DNA of 64,000 nucleotides from Actibacterium sp. XHP0104 (GTDB lineage Bacteria > Pseudomonadota > Alphaproteobacteria > Rhodobacterales > Rhodobacteraceae), in assembly GCF_025751515.1 (NCBI RefSeq), contig NZ_JAOWLE010000005.1:210215-274214 (forward strand), read 5' to 3'. Made by a program: the position numbers and the translations under genes. Below, piece by piece: positions 25,157-34,677 of the stretch. Numbering within the stretch: the stretch's first letter is position 1; each line of letters starts with the position of its first letter. Under the pieces are notes generated by a model, which worked only from the letters and a program-made list of their open reading frames with translations, made no database searches and had not been told where the DNA came from.

Positions 25157-26095
25157 ATGCCCTCTATGACCGATCGGATGGAATGGAACGATCTGGCCGT
25201 CATTCTGGCGATCGGGCGCAGCGAAAGCCTGTCTGGCGCCGCGCGGCAGCTGGGCCATACCCACAGCACCGTCTTTCGCAAGATCAACGACATCGAAGAC
25301 CGCGCCGGCGTACGGTTCTTTGACCGGTTCCGCCACGGCTATATGCCCACCGATGCCGGGCGCGCGGCCATGGTCTATGCCGAGCGGATCGAGGGCGAGG
25401 TGCATGCCTTTGGCCTTGAGGTTCTGGGCAAGGACAGCGAACTGATCGGCCGGATCCGCCTGACCAGCCCCGAGGCCATGGCCGAGGACATCCTGCCCGG
25501 CGTCATCGCCCGGTTTCACGCCGACCACCCGGGCATTCAGATCGACCTGACGCCGGGCACCCCGGCGCTGGATTTCTCGCGCCGCGAGGCCGAGGTGGCG
25601 GTGCGCGCCACCCGCAAGCCGCCCGATGCCACCTTTGGCCGCGCGGTCTGCGACTTTCGCTTTGCGCTATATGCCAGCCCGGCCTATCTGGCGCGCGCCG
25701 GCGACCGGCCGCTGGCCGAGCAGGACTGGTGCCTGATCGAAGGCAGCGTGGGCTGGCTGGTGCCTTTGGTGTTTCGCAGCGCCGAAGAAGGCGTCGCCCG
25801 CGCCGTGTTTCAAAGCCGCGCATCGCGAGCGGTGCTGAATGGCTGTGCCGAGGGGCTGGGGCTGGGCTTTCTGCCCTGCTATGTGGGCGACGCCGATGAC
25901 AGGCTGTTGCGGGTGTCAGACACGATTGCGCATCTCGATATGCGGCTGTGGGTTCTCACCCATCCCGACCTGCAAAAGACATCCCGCGTGCGCGCGCTGA
26001 TGACCCGGCTGTTTTCCGAACTGCGCCAGCACTCCGCCCTGTTCGCGGGGCAGACGAAACCGGTCAGCGACACCAGGTTCGACCTGGGGCGTTAG
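25157..26095 (+). CDS. LysR family transcriptional regulator
   Basis: 312 residues. The N-terminal winged helix-turn-helix (about 8-65) has AVILAIGRSESLSGAARQLGHTHSTVFRKINDIEDRAGVRFFDR, and the C-terminal effector-binding domain (about 95-290) includes RIRLTSPEAMAEDILPGVIARF. The effector is unknown. The start is taken at 25157; ATG 25166 is also possible and neither has a clear Shine-Dalgarno site. It is transcribed against the ribosomal genes, away from the YdhR-like gene, and its stop overlaps the convergent small secreted gene. Confidence 0.9.
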   Translation: MPSMTDRMEWNDLAVILAIGRSESLSGAARQLGHTHSTVFRKINDIEDRAGVRFFDRFRHGYMPTDAGRAAMVYAERIEGEVHAFGLEVLGKDSELIGRIRLTSPEAMAEDILPGVIARFHADHPGIQIDLTPGTPALDFSRREAEVAVRATRKPPDATFGRAVCDFRFALYASPAYLARAGDRPLAEQDWCLIEGSVGWLVPLVFRSAEEGVARAVFQSRASRAVLNGCAEGLGLGFLPCYVGDADDRLLRVSDTIAHLDMRLWVLTHPDLQKTSRVRALMTRLFSELRQHSALFAGQTKPVSDTRFDLGR

Positions 26096-26280
26096 TGGCA
26101 GTGCACGATTCCGGTGCTGGTCTGCATATGGCAGCATTGCCCCGGAGGCGACGATTTGCGACAGCCGCCGCCATGGTTCACCGTCGACTGATCCCACAAC
26201 CCCGGCAGAGACGCATCAAACGCCCAGCCGGGCGACGCAAGCGCGGCCATTGCGGCCAGCACGTAAATGGATTTCAGCAT
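26092..26280 (-). CDS. small secreted Cys/His-rich protein
   Basis: 62 residues, function unknown. A signal peptide (residues 1 to about 20, ending SPGWA) is followed by a short mature region containing NHGGGCRKSSPPGQCCH and ending IVHCH: four Cys and four His in about 28 residues, which suggests metal binding or disulfides in the periplasm. It lies just after the rpmD terminator, on the same strand, and its stop overlaps the lysR-type stop. Its start has a plausible upstream GAGG-like site (CTAAGAGGCCC) at 26281-26292. Confidence 0.6.
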   Translation of the reverse strand: MLKSIYVLAAMAALASPGWAFDASLPGLWDQSTVNHGGGCRKSSPPGQCCHMQTSTGIVHCH

Positions 26281-26341
26281 CGGGGCCTCTTAGGAATGGT
26301 TAACCGTCTCAGGCTACAACCATCGCTCGAATTACCGAAAC

Positions 26342-26372
26342 AAAAAACGCCCCGCAGTGGTCTGCGGGGCGT
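26342..26372 (-). terminator. terminator after rpmD
   Basis: An 11-bp stem (ACGCCCCGCAG and complement) with loop of four and a six-T run on the minus strand, 25 bp after the rpmD stop. It is a strong intrinsic terminator in the middle of what is normally the spc operon. Confidence 0.9.
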
Positions 26373-26396
26373 TTCGAATTCGCACTCAAAGATCGC

Positions 26397-26582
26397 TTAG
26401 TTGCGCTCTTCGACGATTTCCACCAGATGCGGGATCTTGTTGATCATGCCGCGGACGCTGGGGGTATCTTCCAGCTCACGCACGCGGTGCATCTTGTTCA
26501 GGCCCAGACCGATCAGGGTCTGACGCTGTTTTTCCGGGCGGCGGATCGGCGAGCCGATCTGTTTAACGACGATGGTTCCCAT
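26397..26582 (-). CDS. rpmD: 50S ribosomal protein L30
   Basis: 61 residues, the full bacterial L30 length, with [20 protein letters not shown] and [21 protein letters not shown]. It follows rpsE by 13 bp. It is the last gene of this transcription block: rplO and secY, which normally follow, are displaced by about 1.8 kb. Confidence 0.97.
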   Translation of the reverse strand: MGTIVVKQIGSPIRRPEKQRQTLIGLGLNKMHRVRELEDTPSVRGMINKIPHLVEIVEERN

Positions 26583-26595
26583 GGTTCAGGTCTCC

Positions 26596-27162
26596 TTACG
26601 CTTCGGCGGCTTCGGCAGCCGGCGCTTCGTCTTTCTTCAGAATGTCGGCCACCTTCTTGCCACGGCGCTGAGCGACCTGGCGAGGCGAGCTTTCTTTCTT
26701 CAGACCGTCCAGAGTGGCGCGGATCATGTTGTAGGGGTTCTGCGAGCCGATCGATTTCGACACCACGTCCTTGACGCCCAGCATCTCGAACACGGCGCGC
26801 ATCGGGCCACCGGCGATGATACCGGTACCTTCAGGGGCGGTGCGCATCATGACCTTACCGGCGCCGTGACGGCCCTCGATGTCGTGATGCAGGGTGCGGC
26901 CCTCGCGCAGCGGCACGCGGATCAGGTTGCGCTTGGCTTGCTCGGTGGCTTTGCGAATGGCCTCGGGGACCTCTTTCGCCTTGCCTTTACCAAAGCCGAC
27001 GCGGCCTTTCTGATCGCCAACAACCACCAGCGCGGCAAAGCCGAAGCGTTTACCACCTTTAACGGTTTTCGACACGCGGTTGATCGCAACCAGGCGATCG
27101 GCGAATTCCGGGTTCTCGTCGCGGTCGTCGCGGCGACCCCGGCGGTTTTCACGTTCTGCCAT
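26596..27162 (-). CDS. rpsE: 30S ribosomal protein S5
   Basis: 188 residues. The S5 double-stranded RNA-binding part holds [20 protein letters not shown] and the C-terminal domain [19 protein letters not shown] and [13 protein letters not shown]5 helps translational accuracy at the mRNA entry. The start [11 protein letters not shown] at 27162 follows AAAGGAATGCCGT; an earlier in-frame codon lacks support. C-terminal Ala/Glu tail is common in alphaproteobacteria. A stem-loop (27238-27257) lies between it and rplR. Confidence 0.98.
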   Translation of the reverse strand: MAERENRRGRRDDRDENPEFADRLVAINRVSKTVKGGKRFGFAALVVVGDQKGRVGFGKGKAKEVPEAIRKATEQAKRNLIRVPLREGRTLHHDIEGRHGAGKVMMRTAPEGTGIIAGGPMRAVFEMLGVKDVVSKSIGSQNPYNMIRATLDGLKKESSPRQVAQRRGKKVADILKKDEAPAAEAAEA

Positions 27163-27264
27163 ACGGCATTCCTTTCCTACTGGCGCTGCCTGCGCCGGTT
27201 GTTTCAATCCAGGTGGGCATTGGCCCCCGGATCATCGGGGTGGCGCGAGCGCCACCCGCAGTGA

Positions 27265-27624
27265 TTAGAACTTCAGGCCACCTTCACGCGCGGCGTCGGC
27301 CAGAGCCTTGACACGCCCGTGGAAGAGAAAACCACCACGGTCGAAGTAGCACTCTTCGACACCGGCTTTCTTGGCACGTTCTGCGATCGCGGTGCCAACT
27401 TTGGCGGCCGCTTCGACGTTGTTCTTGCCGACCACGCCCAGATCTTTCTCCAGCGTGGAGGCCGATGCCAGGGTGACGCCTTTGACGTCGTCGATCAGCT
27501 GAACGCTGATGTTCTTGTTCGAGCGGTGCACCGACAGGCGAAGCTTGCCGACGTTCACTTTCCGCTGTTTGTTCCGAACGCGCAGGCGGCGCTTCAAGAA
27601 CAGGTCTCGTTTGCTATTTGCCAT
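27265..27624 (-). CDS. rplR: 50S ribosomal protein L18
   Basis: 119 residues. Basic N terminus ([18 protein letters not shown]) that binds 5S rRNA, then [18 protein letters not shown] and the C-terminal [25 protein letters not shown], all diagnostic of L18. It lies 11 bp after rplF. Confidence 0.98.
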   Translation of the reverse strand: MANSKRDLFLKRRLRVRNKQRKVNVGKLRLSVHRSNKNISVQLIDDVKGVTLASASTLEKDLGVVGKNNVEAAAKVGTAIAERAKKAGVEECYFDRGGFLFHGRVKALADAAREGGLKF

Positions 27625-27635
27625 TTTTCGCGTCC

Positions 27636-28169
27636 TTACTTCTTCTTGCCTTCCTTACGGAAGATGAACTCGCCCTTGTAGCGAATGCCTTTGCCTTTAT
27701 AGGGCTCGGGCGCGCGCCACTCGCGAATGTTCGCGGCGACCTGGCCGACCAGCTGCTGGTCGATGCCTTCGATCACGATCTCGGTCTGCTTCGGGCAGGT
27801 CACGGTCACGCCGGCCGGCACGTCGAAGTTGACATCGTGCGAATAGCCCAGCGACAGCTTCAGGGTGTTGCCCTGCATCTGTGCACGGTAGCCGACGCCC
27901 TGGATTTCAAGCTCTTTCTTGAAACCGTCCGAGACGCCATCAACCAGGTTCTGAACCATCGAGCGCGACATGCCCCACTGTTGACGGGCACGTTTGGACG
28001 AGCCGCGGGGGGTGATGCTGACCACGTTGTCTTCGACAGCGATGGTCACATCGTCGGTTGCGGTAAAGCTGCGGGTCCCTTTGGGGCCTTTAACTTCTAC
28101 GGTCTGGCCGGAGACGGACGCCGAAACACCCGACGGCAGCTCGACCGGTTTCTTACCAATACGAGACAT
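27636..28169 (-). CDS. rplF: 50S ribosomal protein L6
   Basis: 177 residues, beginning [15 protein letters not shown] with the duplicated L6 fold and the C-terminal [20 protein letters not shown] perfect AGGAGG precedes ATG 28169, so the two upstream in-frame codons are not used. L6 sits near the factor-binding site. Confidence 0.98.
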   Translation of the reverse strand: MSRIGKKPVELPSGVSASVSGQTVEVKGPKGTRSFTATDDVTIAVEDNVVSITPRGSSKRARQQWGMSRSMVQNLVDGVSDGFKKELEIQGVGYRAQMQGNTLKLSLGYSHDVNFDVPAGVTVTCPKQTEIVIEGIDQQLVGQVAANIREWRAPEPYKGKGIRYKGEFIFRKEGKKK

Positions 28170-28181
28170 TGCCAAACCTCC

Positions 28182-28580
28182 TTAGAAGACCGTGCAGAGC
28201 ACTTCACCGCCAACATTGGCGGTACGTGCAGCTGCATCCGACATCACACCCTTCGAGGTCGAGACGATCGAAACACCAAGGCCCTGACGGACCGAGGGGA
28301 TGTCTTTGACGCTCATGTACACACGACGACCGGGGGTCGACACGCGCTTGAGCTCGCGGATCACCGGGGTGCCGTCAAAGTACTTCAGGCTGATGACGAT
28401 CTCGGGCAGGCCATTGGCGCCGTCGATCTTTTCGTAACCACGGATGTAGCCCTCGTCGAGCAGCACATCCAGAACCCAGGCGCGCAGTTTCGAGGCCGGG
28501 GTGCGAACGGTGGACTTGCCACGCATCTGCGCGTTGCGGATGCGGGTCAGCATATCACCAAGAGGATCATTCATAGACAT
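28182..28580 (-). CDS. rpsH: 30S ribosomal protein S8
   Basis: 132 residues: [16 protein letters not shown] at the N terminus and [20 protein letters not shown] near the C terminus are the S8 signatures. S8 binds central-domain 16S rRNA and in other bacteria represses the spc operon by binding its own mRNA. ATG 28574 is an alternative start two codons in. Confidence 0.98.
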   Translation of the reverse strand: MSMNDPLGDMLTRIRNAQMRGKSTVRTPASKLRAWVLDVLLDEGYIRGYEKIDGANGLPEIVISLKYFDGTPVIRELKRVSTPGRRVYMSVKDIPSVRQGLGVSIVSTSKGVMSDAAARTANVGGEVLCTVF

Positions 28581-28591
28581 GTTTACCCTCC

Positions 28592-28897
28592 TTACCAGCT
28601 CGATTTAACCATGCCGGGGATCTCGCCTTTGGAGCCGAGTTCACGCAGCATGATCCGCGACACCTTGAGCTTACGGTAGTAAGCGTGCGGGCGACCGGTC
28701 AGTTGGCAACGGTTGTGCAGACGGGTGGCCGAGCTGTTACGGGGCAGCTTGGCAAGTTTCAGGCGAGCCTTGAAACGCTCTTCCATCGGCAGGTCTTCGT
28801 TATTCGCGATCTCTTTCAGCGCAGAACGCTTGGCGGCATATTGCTCCACCAGCTTCTGGCGCTTTTTCTCGCGCTCGATCATTGCTTTTTTAGCCAT
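28592..28897 (-). CDS. rpsN: 30S ribosomal protein S14
   Basis: 101 residues, the long zinc-free form of S14 (no CXXC pair). Motifs [21 protein letters not shown] and [20 protein letters not shown] fit the family. It lies 18 bp after rplE. Confidence 0.98.
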   Translation of the reverse strand: MAKKAMIEREKKRQKLVEQYAAKRSALKEIANNEDLPMEERFKARLKLAKLPRNSSATRLHNRCQLTGRPHAYYRKLKVSRIMLRELGSKGEIPGMVKSSW

Positions 28898-28915
28898 CTA
28901 TCTCTCTCCCCGCGC

Positions 28916-29479
28916 TCAGCTGTTGAAGGGCATGTTGAAATGCTTCAACAGCGCCTTGGCTTCCGCGTCGGTTTTCGCGGTGGTGGCAATCACGATGTCC
29001 ATGCCCCAGACCTCGTCAACTTTGTCAAAGTTGATTTCGGGGAAGACGATGTGCTCTTTCAGACCCATGGCGTAGTTGCCACGACCATCGAACGATTTGC
29101 CCGGCACGCCGCGGAAGTCGCGGATACGGGGCATGGCGATGGTGATCAGGCGGTCGAGGAATTCGTACATCCGGTCGCCACGCAGGGTCACTTTGACGCC
29201 CAGCGGCATTTCTTCACGGACGCGGAAACCGGCGATCGATTTCTTGGCCTTGTTCACGACGGCGTTCTGGCCGGCGATCGCGGTCAGGTCTTCCTGAGCC
29301 GATTTGACCTTCTTCGAGTCGCGCACGGCTTCGGCACCGCAGCCGATGTTCAGAACGATCTTGTCCAGACGCGGGATCTGCATGTCGTTCTTGTAGCCGA
29401 ATTCTTCCTTCAGCGCGGCACGGATCTGGTCCTTGTACTGCGACTTCAGGCGCGGGGTGTAGGTTGCAGCATCCAGCAT
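28916..29479 (-). CDS. rplE: 50S ribosomal protein L5
   Basis: 187 residues. [46 protein letters not shown] core ([19 protein letters not shown]) and the C-terminal [20 protein letters not shown] mark L5, which binds 5S rRNA and touches P-site tRNA. Its ATG shares one base with the rplX stop (TGATG), so translation is coupled. Confidence 0.98.
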   Translation of the reverse strand: MLDAATYTPRLKSQYKDQIRAALKEEFGYKNDMQIPRLDKIVLNIGCGAEAVRDSKKVKSAQEDLTAIAGQNAVVNKAKKSIAGFRVREEMPLGVKVTLRGDRMYEFLDRLITIAMPRIRDFRGVPGKSFDGRGNYAMGLKEHIVFPEINFDKVDEVWGMDIVIATTAKTDAEAKALLKHFNMPFNS

Positions 29480-29784
29480 CAGATGGCCTCCCCGGTGGTT
29501 TTGGCGAAACGCACTTTCTTGCCGTCTTCCTCGCGGAAGCCGACGCGGGTGGCTTTGCCGTTGGCATCAAGCAGAGCCAGGTTCGACAGGTCGATCGGCA
29601 TCGCTTTGGGGATGCGGCCGCCCTGGCTGTTCTGGGTCTGACGCTGGTGGCGGATGGCGATATTGATGCCGTCCACGATGGCCTTGCCGTCCTTGGGCAT
29701 CACGGCAGAGATTTCACCCTGCTTGCCCTTGTCCTTGCCGGCCAGCACGACGACCTTGTCGCCTTTACGGAGTTTCGCAGCCAT
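29479..29784 (-). CDS. rplX: 50S ribosomal protein L24
   Basis: 101 residues with the KOW motif ([22 protein letters not shown]) at the N terminus and [18 protein letters not shown] following. L24 initiates large-subunit assembly. It overlaps rplN by one base (TAATG) and rplE by one base. Confidence 0.98.
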   Translation of the reverse strand: MAAKLRKGDKVVVLAGKDKGKQGEISAVMPKDGKAIVDGINIAIRHQRQTQNSQGGRIPKAMPIDLSNLALLDANGKATRVGFREEDGKKVRFAKTTGEAI

Positions 29785-30152
29785 TACAGCACCTCCGGAG
29801 CAAGCGAGATGATTTTCATGAAGTTCTTGGCGCGCAGCTCACGAACGACGGGGCCGAAGATACGGGTGCCGACGGGCTCGTTGTTGTTATTCAGGATAAC
29901 AGCTGCGTTGCGATCGAAACGGATCGCGGTGCCGTCTTCACGGCGAACTTCTTTGGCGGTGCGCACGACGACGGCCTTACGGACGTCACCTTTTTTCACG
30001 CGGCCGCGCGGGATGGCTTCCTTCACCGAGACGACAATGATGTCGCCGACGGAGGCGTATTTACGCTTGGAACCACCCAGGACCTTGATGCACTGAACAC
30101 GGCGAGCGCCGGAGTTGTCAGCGACATCCAGATTGGTCTGCATCTGGATCAT
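29784..30152 (-). CDS. rplN: 50S ribosomal protein L14
   Basis: 122 residues, starting [20 protein letters not shown] and containing [22 protein letters not shown] and [13 protein letters not shown]; nearly invariant across bacteria. L14 forms part of the intersubunit bridge. 63 bp separate it from rpsQ. Confidence 0.99.
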   Translation of the reverse strand: MIQMQTNLDVADNSGARRVQCIKVLGGSKRKYASVGDIIVVSVKEAIPRGRVKKGDVRKAVVVRTAKEVRREDGTAIRFDRNAAVILNNNNEPVGTRIFGPVVRELRAKNFMKIISLAPEVL

Positions 30153-30215
30153 GTGGTTTCTCCCGACCTGTGGGGACGAGGCCCCAGGGTTTCGATTAGA
30201 CTGATGGTCGTGACC

Positions 30216-30446
30216 TTAGGCGGTCACAACTTCCCAGCGTTTGGTCTTCGAGATCGGCGCACATTCCTGAATGCGGACGCTGTCGCCGGTCTTGAATTGG
30301 TTGTTCGCATCGTGAGCCCGGTATTTCTTGGACTTACGGATGGTTTTCTTAAGAACGGGGTGCGTGAAGCGGCGTTCCACCAGAACGGTAATGGTCTGGT
30401 CGTTCTTGTCGCTGGTCACGGTGCCTTGCAGGATACGTTTGGGCAT
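30216..30446 (-). CDS. rpsQ: 30S ribosomal protein S17
   Basis: 76 residues with the OB-fold core: [40 protein letters not shown] and [14 protein letters not shown]17 is a primary 16S-binding protein. It lies 15 bp after rpmC. Confidence 0.98.
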   Translation of the reverse strand: MPKRILQGTVTSDKNDQTITVLVERRFTHPVLKKTIRKSKKYRAHDANNQFKTGDSVRIQECAPISKTKRWEVVTA

Positions 30447-30461
30447 GTCTCAGTGCTCCTC

Positions 30462-30662
30462 TTACTCGGCCGCTTCGGCAGCTTTTTGGTTCAGAACGGT
30501 TTGCACGCGGGCAACGTCACGACGGACGGTACGCATGCGGGCGGTGTTCTCAAGGGCACCGGTCGCCTGCTGGAAACGCAGGTTGAAGGCTTCTTTCTTG
30601 AGCGCGGTCAGCTGGTCACGCAGCTGATCGGGCGTCTTGTCACGCAGTTCCTGGGCGTTCAT
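30462..30662 (-). CDS. rpmC: 50S ribosomal protein L29
   Basis: 66 residues, two helices: [20 protein letters not shown] and [29 protein letters not shown]29 lies at the tunnel exit and helps dock trigger factor and SRP. It opens a transcription unit here, since rplP, its usual upstream neighbour, is separated by 620 bp that hold a plus-strand gene and a terminator. Confidence 0.97.
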   Translation of the reverse strand: MNAQELRDKTPDQLRDQLTALKKEAFNLRFQQATGALENTARMRTVRRDVARVQTVLNQKAAEAAE

Positions 30663-30776
30663 CGCCTTTTTCCTTTCTCAAACACCGGCCAGCCCCTGAT
30701 TGATCAGGGTAACCAAAGACCCGGTGGTTCAATGACAGACACACGATTCCCGTCGCCGGGTCTCGTGAGATGCCGC

Positions 30777-30805
30777 TCTATAAGGGAGGGGTTACCAGAG
30801 GGCAA
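30777..30805 (-). promoter_or_regulatory. promoter of the rpmC-to-rpmD block
   Basis: TTGCCC (30805-30800), 17-bp spacer, TATAGA (30782-30777), about 115 bp before rpmC. It lies in the 234-bp gap 30663-30896 that separates rpmC from the plus-strand gene. It would drive ten ribosomal genes down to the terminator at 26342. Confidence 0.6.
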
Positions 30806-30896
30806 GGGAAAGTTTGGATTTCGGGCTTTTGCTATTGCCTATGTACCCTGCCCTTCACAAGATCGCTGCGGGGCGTAAGCAGAAGCGAGATTCAGT

Positions 30897-31181
30897 ATGT
30901 ATCCAACAGATGCCAAACGCTTGTTCATTCGGTTCCAGACCGGGAACCTGCTGGTGTCACTACTACTGAAACTGGTGCCCCTCTGGACGGTTGGCATGGC
31001 CTGGCTGATCACGCCAATCTTTGCACTCAAGATGATCGCCCTACTTTGGTGGAACCGCTATCCGCAAGACAGATCCGGGTGGTCTTTAGCCTTTTTCGGG
31101 ATCGCCTGCCTAGACGTGGCGGCGCTTTTCCTGACCGGGGCGTTCTCGATCTACAGCCTGCTTATCACGCTTCTGCTGTAA
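30897..31181 (+). CDS. small integral membrane protein of unknown function
   Basis: 94 residues. Two to three hydrophobic helices are visible (about 17-48 with LLVSLLLKLVPLWTVGMAWL and ITPIFALKMIALLWW, and about 65-93). No family was recognised. It is transcribed against the ribosomal genes, between rpmC and rplP. Its Shine-Dalgarno site is weak (AAGCGAGA), and no good promoter was found, which lowers confidence. Base composition is less GC-rich than the neighbours, which could mean later acquisition. Confidence 0.5.
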   Translation: MYPTDAKRLFIRFQTGNLLVSLLLKLVPLWTVGMAWLITPIFALKMIALLWWNRYPQDRSGWSLAFFGIACLDVAALFLTGAFSIYSLLITLLL

Positions 31182-31235
31182 GACGTTCGCCCGGATACCC
31201 AGCGCCTTCGCGGGTCAGGTGCCTTCCCAAATGAA

Positions 31236-31258
31236 AACCCCCGCCAATGGCGGGGGTT
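31236..31258 (-). terminator. terminator after rplP
   Basis: AACCCCCGCC, loop AAT, GGCGGGGGTT, followed by TTTTC on the minus strand, 24 bp after the rplP stop. It ends the rplB-rplP block and could also stop the plus-strand gene. Confidence 0.85.
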
Positions 31259-31281
31259 CATCATTTTGCTTATGTCCGACC

Positions 31282-31695
31282 TTACCAGTCTTCGCGAACC
31301 ACCACGCGGCATTTCACCGGCAGTTTCATCGCGGCCAGGCGCAGAGCCTCGCGCGCCACGGCTTCCGAGACACCATCGATCTCGAACATGACGCGGCCGG
31401 GCTTGACCTTGGCGGCCCAGAAGTCGACCGAACCTTTACCTTTACCCATACGAACCTCGGTGGGTTTCGACGTCACCGGGGTGTCGGGGAAGATACGGAT
31501 CCAGACACGGCCCTGACGCTTCATGTGGCGGGTCATGGCACGACGCGCAGCTTCGATCTGACGCGCGGTGATGCGCTCAGGCTGGATCGATTTCAGACCA
31601 TAGGTGCCAAAGTTCAGGGTCGAACCGCCTTTTGCTTCGCCGTGGATACGGCCTTTGTGCATCTTGCGGAATTTCGTACGCTTCGGTTGCAGCAT
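31282..31695 (-). CDS. rplP: 50S ribosomal protein L16
   Basis: 137 residues starting [19 protein letters not shown], with [28 protein letters not shown]16 helps position A-site tRNA. It is the last gene of the block that starts with rplB; rpmC, its usual next neighbour, is displaced. Confidence 0.98.
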   Translation of the reverse strand: MLQPKRTKFRKMHKGRIHGEAKGGSTLNFGTYGLKSIQPERITARQIEAARRAMTRHMKRQGRVWIRIFPDTPVTSKPTEVRMGKGKGSVDFWAAKVKPGRVMFEIDGVSEAVAREALRLAAMKLPVKCRVVVREDW

Positions 31696-31707
31696 CTCGT
31701 CAACTCC

Positions 31708-32415
31708 TTAACGACGGCCGCCGGCGCCACGGGGCGCGGGACCTTCCTGGAGCTCCTGCTGGCGACGGTCACGAGCCTGAGGGTCGTGTTCCATGATCTC
31801 GCCTTTGAAGATCCAGACTTTGATGCCGATGATGCCATACGGGGTCGAAGCCTCGGCATGTGCATAATCGATGTCGGCACGCAGGGTGTGCAGCGGCACA
31901 CGGCCTTCGCGATACCACTCGGTGCGGGCGATCTCGGCGCCACCCAGACGGCCAGCGACGTTCACGCGGATGCCCAGGGCACCCATACGCATGGCGTTCT
32001 GAACCGAGCGCTTCATGGCACGGCGGAACGACACACGGCGTTCAAGCTGCTGAGCGATGCTCTCGGCCACCAGGGTGGCGTCCAGCTCGGGCTTGCGCAC
32101 TTCAACGATGTTCAGGTGCAGTTCGCTGTCCGTCATGTTGGCCAGCTTCTTGCGCAGAACTTCGATATCGGCGCCTTTTTTGCCGATGATCACGCCGGGG
32201 CGGGCGGTGTGGATCGTGACGCGGCACTTTTTGTGCGGACGCTCGATAATCACACGGCTGATGCCGGCCTGCTTGCACTCTTCCTTGACGAACTCACGGA
32301 TTTTCAGGTCTTCCAGCAGAAGATTCCCGTAATCCTTGGTGTCGGCATACCAGCGGCTGTCCCAGGTGCGGTTCACCTGCAGGCGCATGCCGATCGGATT
32401 AACCTTATGACCCAT
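31708..32415 (-). CDS. rpsC: 30S ribosomal protein S3
   Basis: 235 residues with a KH domain ([20 protein letters not shown]) and the C-terminal [27 protein letters not shown]3 forms part of the mRNA entry and helicase site. The Gln/Arg/Gly-rich tail is usual. Its ATG shares a base with the rplV stop. Confidence 0.98.
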   Translation of the reverse strand: MGHKVNPIGMRLQVNRTWDSRWYADTKDYGNLLLEDLKIREFVKEECKQAGISRVIIERPHKKCRVTIHTARPGVIIGKKGADIEVLRKKLANMTDSELHLNIVEVRKPELDATLVAESIAQQLERRVSFRRAMKRSVQNAMRMGALGIRVNVAGRLGGAEIARTEWYREGRVPLHTLRADIDYAHAEASTPYGIIGIKVWIFKGEIMEHDPQARDRRQQELQEGPAPRGAGGRR

Positions 32416-32795
32416 TAGGCTTGCTCCTCAACTTGACGCACCTTGATGGTGAGTTCCGAAAACGGCTTCATGATCTTGCCAAACCGGCCACGGGCACGCG
32501 GGCGACCGCGCTTCATGGTCAGGTTCTTGCCAACATAGGCTTCGGCGACGATCAGCTCGTCCACATCCAGGTTGTGGTTGTTTTCGGCGTTGGCGATGGC
32601 CGACTGAAGGCATTTCTTCACGTCGTCAGCGATACGCTTTTTGCTGAAGGTCAGATCGGCCAGGGCCTTGTCGACCTTCTTGCCACGGATCATGGCAGCA
32701 ACCAGGTTCAGTTTCTGCGGCGAAGTGCGAAGCATGCGCGTCTTGGCGATGGCTTCGTTCTCGGCCACGCGGCGCGGGTTCTTTTCCTTACCCAT
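32415..32795 (-). CDS. rplV: 50S ribosomal protein L22
   Basis: 126 residues. [22 protein letters not shown], the extended loop [21 protein letters not shown] (the hairpin that lines the exit tunnel) and the C-terminal HLTIKV-like end identify L22. Stop overlaps the rpsC start by one base. Confidence 0.98.
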   Translation of the reverse strand: MGKEKNPRRVAENEAIAKTRMLRTSPQKLNLVAAMIRGKKVDKALADLTFSKKRIADDVKKCLQSAIANAENNHNLDVDELIVAEAYVGKNLTMKRGRPRARGRFGKIMKPFSELTIKVRQVEEQA

Positions 32796-32798
32796 GGC

Positions 32799-33077
32799 TT
32801 ACTTCCTCTTCGCTTTCTTGTCCGCGGCGTGACCGTAGTAGGTACGGGTCGGCGCGTACTCACCGAACTTCTGACCGATCATGTCTTCCGACACGTTGAC
32901 CGGAATGTGCTTTTGACCGTTGTACACGCCAAACGTCAGGCCCACGAACTGGGGCAGGATCGTCGAGCGGCGCGACCAGATCTTGATAACTTCGTTGCGG
33001 CCCGATTCCCGAGATTTCTCAGCTTTCTTGAGAACGTAGGAATCAACGAAGGGGCCTTTCCAAACAGAACGTGCCAT
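32799..33077 (-). CDS. rpsS: 30S ribosomal protein S19
   Basis: 92 residues starting [20 protein letters not shown], with [22 protein letters not shown] and [19 protein letters not shown]19 pairs with S13 in the head of the small subunit. Three bases separate it from rplV and from rplB. Confidence 0.98.
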   Translation of the reverse strand: MARSVWKGPFVDSYVLKKAEKSRESGRNEVIKIWSRRSTILPQFVGLTFGVYNGQKHIPVNVSEDMIGQKFGEYAPTRTYYGHAADKKAKRK

Positions 33078-33080
33078 GTC

Positions 33081-33923
33081 TTACCGGCCCTTCTTCTTGG
33101 CGTGACGCGAGCGGATGATCAGCTTGCTGGACGCCTTGTTCTTGTTGCGAGTGCGAGCACCCTTGGTCGGCTTACCCCAGGGGGTAACCGGGTGACGGCC
33201 ACCCGAGGTGCGGCCTTCACCACCGCCGTGCGGGTGGTCGATCGGGTTCATAACCACACCACGGACCGACGGACGCTTGCCATAGTGGCGGTTACGACCG
33301 GCTTTGCCGAGGTTCTGGTTGCTGTTGTCGGGGTTCGACACGGCGCCAACGGTGGCCATGCATTCCTGACGCACCATGCGCAGTTCGCCCGAGGACAGGC
33401 GGATCTGGGCATAGCCGCCGTCACGACCAACGAACTGGGCATAGGTGCCGGCAGCGCGAGCGATCTGACCGCCCTTGCCCTGCTTGAGTTCGATGTTGTG
33501 AACGATGGTACCGATCGGCATGCCGGTGAACGGCATGGCGTTGCCCGGCTTCACGTCAGCCTTGGTCGAGGCGACAACGCTGTCACCAACGGCCAGACGC
33601 TGCGGCGCCAGGATGTAGGCCTGCTCGCCATCTTCATAGCGAATGAGGGCAATGAATGCGGTCCGGTTGGGATCGTATTCGATGCGTTCCACGGTTGCGG
33701 GAACGTCGAACTTGTTCCGCTTGAAGTCCACGATACGATAAAGACGCTTCGCGCCACCGCCGCGGCGGCGCATCGTGATCCGTCCGGTGTTGTTCCGGCC
33801 GCCCTTCTTGGTCAGACCCTCGGTGAGGGCTTTGACAGGACGTCCTTTCCACAGCTCCGAACGGTCGATCAGCACCAGCCCACGCTGGCCCGGCGTCGTC
33901 GGCTTATACGACTTGAGTGCCAT
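33081..33923 (-). CDS. rplB: 50S ribosomal protein L2
   Basis: 280 residues, starting [20 protein letters not shown] and containing the nearly invariant [26 protein letters not shown] near the peptidyl transferase centre. The open frame extends 30 codons up into the leader but the family start is 33923. rplW, its normal upstream neighbour, is about 780 bp away beyond a plus-strand phasin gene, and rplB has its own promoter. Confidence 0.98.
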   Translation of the reverse strand: MALKSYKPTTPGQRGLVLIDRSELWKGRPVKALTEGLTKKGGRNNTGRITMRRRGGGAKRLYRIVDFKRNKFDVPATVERIEYDPNRTAFIALIRYEDGEQAYILAPQRLAVGDSVVASTKADVKPGNAMPFTGMPIGTIVHNIELKQGKGGQIARAAGTYAQFVGRDGGYAQIRLSSGELRMVRQECMATVGAVSNPDNSNQNLGKAGRNRHYGKRPSVRGVVMNPIDHPHGGGEGRTSGGRHPVTPWGKPTKGARTRNKNKASSKLIIRSRHAKKKGR

Positions 33924-34065
33924 GCTTTCTGTCTTCCGTCTAGCTAACGGCGGGTTACCCCGCCTATGTGCGACCCCTTGCGGGGCCAGGTTATAGGGCC
34001 CCGAAGGTCCCAAAATTCCAAAATCAACGGGCCCCGGAACGAATCCGAGGCCACGCGATGGCCGG

Positions 34066-34094
34066 GGTATAGTGCGATTGCGGGGGGTTGTCTA
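34066..34094 (-). promoter_or_regulatory. promoter of the rplB-to-rplP block
   Basis: TAGACA (34094-34089), 17-bp spacer, TATACC (34071-34066), in the 327-bp divergent gap 33924-34250 between rplB and the phasin gene. A second -10-like TATAAC lies at 33995-33990 without a good -35. The leader of about 135 bases has no gene. No promoter for the phasin gene was found with confidence. Confidence 0.55.
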
Positions 34095-34250
34095 TAGCAG
34101 CAGCCTTGTTTCTTTGGCCAAACCCGCGTGCGCGCCCGAAGCGCTGACCGGCGGAATGGCGCCTTTGGTGCGGGAATTCAATCCAGATCAAATCGCCCCT
34201 GCCCGATCCGTAGTAAACTAGGCCATCAAGAAGAAAACAGGAGAGAAGCG

Positions 34251-34604
34251 ATGGCGAAATCCGCTAAGAAACCCGAGGCCGCCGATAACAGCATGTCGGC
34301 GATGACCGCGGCCATGATGGCCGGGAACCCGCTGCTGGCCAAGGCATGGACCGACATGATGGAGGAAAGCGCCCGCTTTCTGTCCGAGCGGCTGAAAGAG
34401 GATATGGACACCCAGGCCGCCTTTATGGCGTGCAAGTCGCCGGTCGAGATGGCGCAGGTGCAGTCCGAGTTCTTTCGCAAGGCGATGGAGGATTACACCG
34501 CAGAGGCGCAGCGGATGTTCGCGCTGATGACCGAAGCCACCGAACAGGCGCTCAAGCAATCCGGGACGGGCGTCAAGCGTAAATACGACGACGTGCCGAT
34601 CTGA
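34251..34604 (+). CDS. phasin family protein
   Basis: 117 residues, all helical and charged, with the phasin-like run PLLAKAWTDMMEESARFLSERLKEDMD and QSEFFRKAMEDYTAEAQRMFALM. Phasins coat polyhydroxyalkanoate granules or act as helical chaperones; no PHA genes are in the window. GGAGAGAAGCG before the ATG supports the start at 34251. It lies on the plus strand between rplB and rplW, breaking the S10 operon. Confidence 0.8.
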   Translation: MAKSAKKPEAADNSMSAMTAAMMAGNPLLAKAWTDMMEESARFLSERLKEDMDTQAAFMACKSPVEMAQVQSEFFRKAMEDYTAEAQRMFALMTEATEQALKQSGTGVKRKYDDVPI

Positions 34605-34649
34605 CGGCGCGTGTCGCCCCGCCCTGCCCTGCCCGGGCTGGCAACGAAA

Positions 34650-34677
34650 AACCCCGGCCGCTGGCGCAGCCGGGGTT
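34650..34677 (-). terminator. terminator between rplW and the phasin gene (bidirectional)
   Basis: AACCCCGGC and GCCGGGGTT pair around a 10-base loop. Minus-strand reading gives TTTTTCG after rplW; plus-strand reading gives TTTCTTTCTTTT after the phasin gene. It ends the str-rpsJ-rplC-rplD-rplW unit. Confidence 0.85.
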
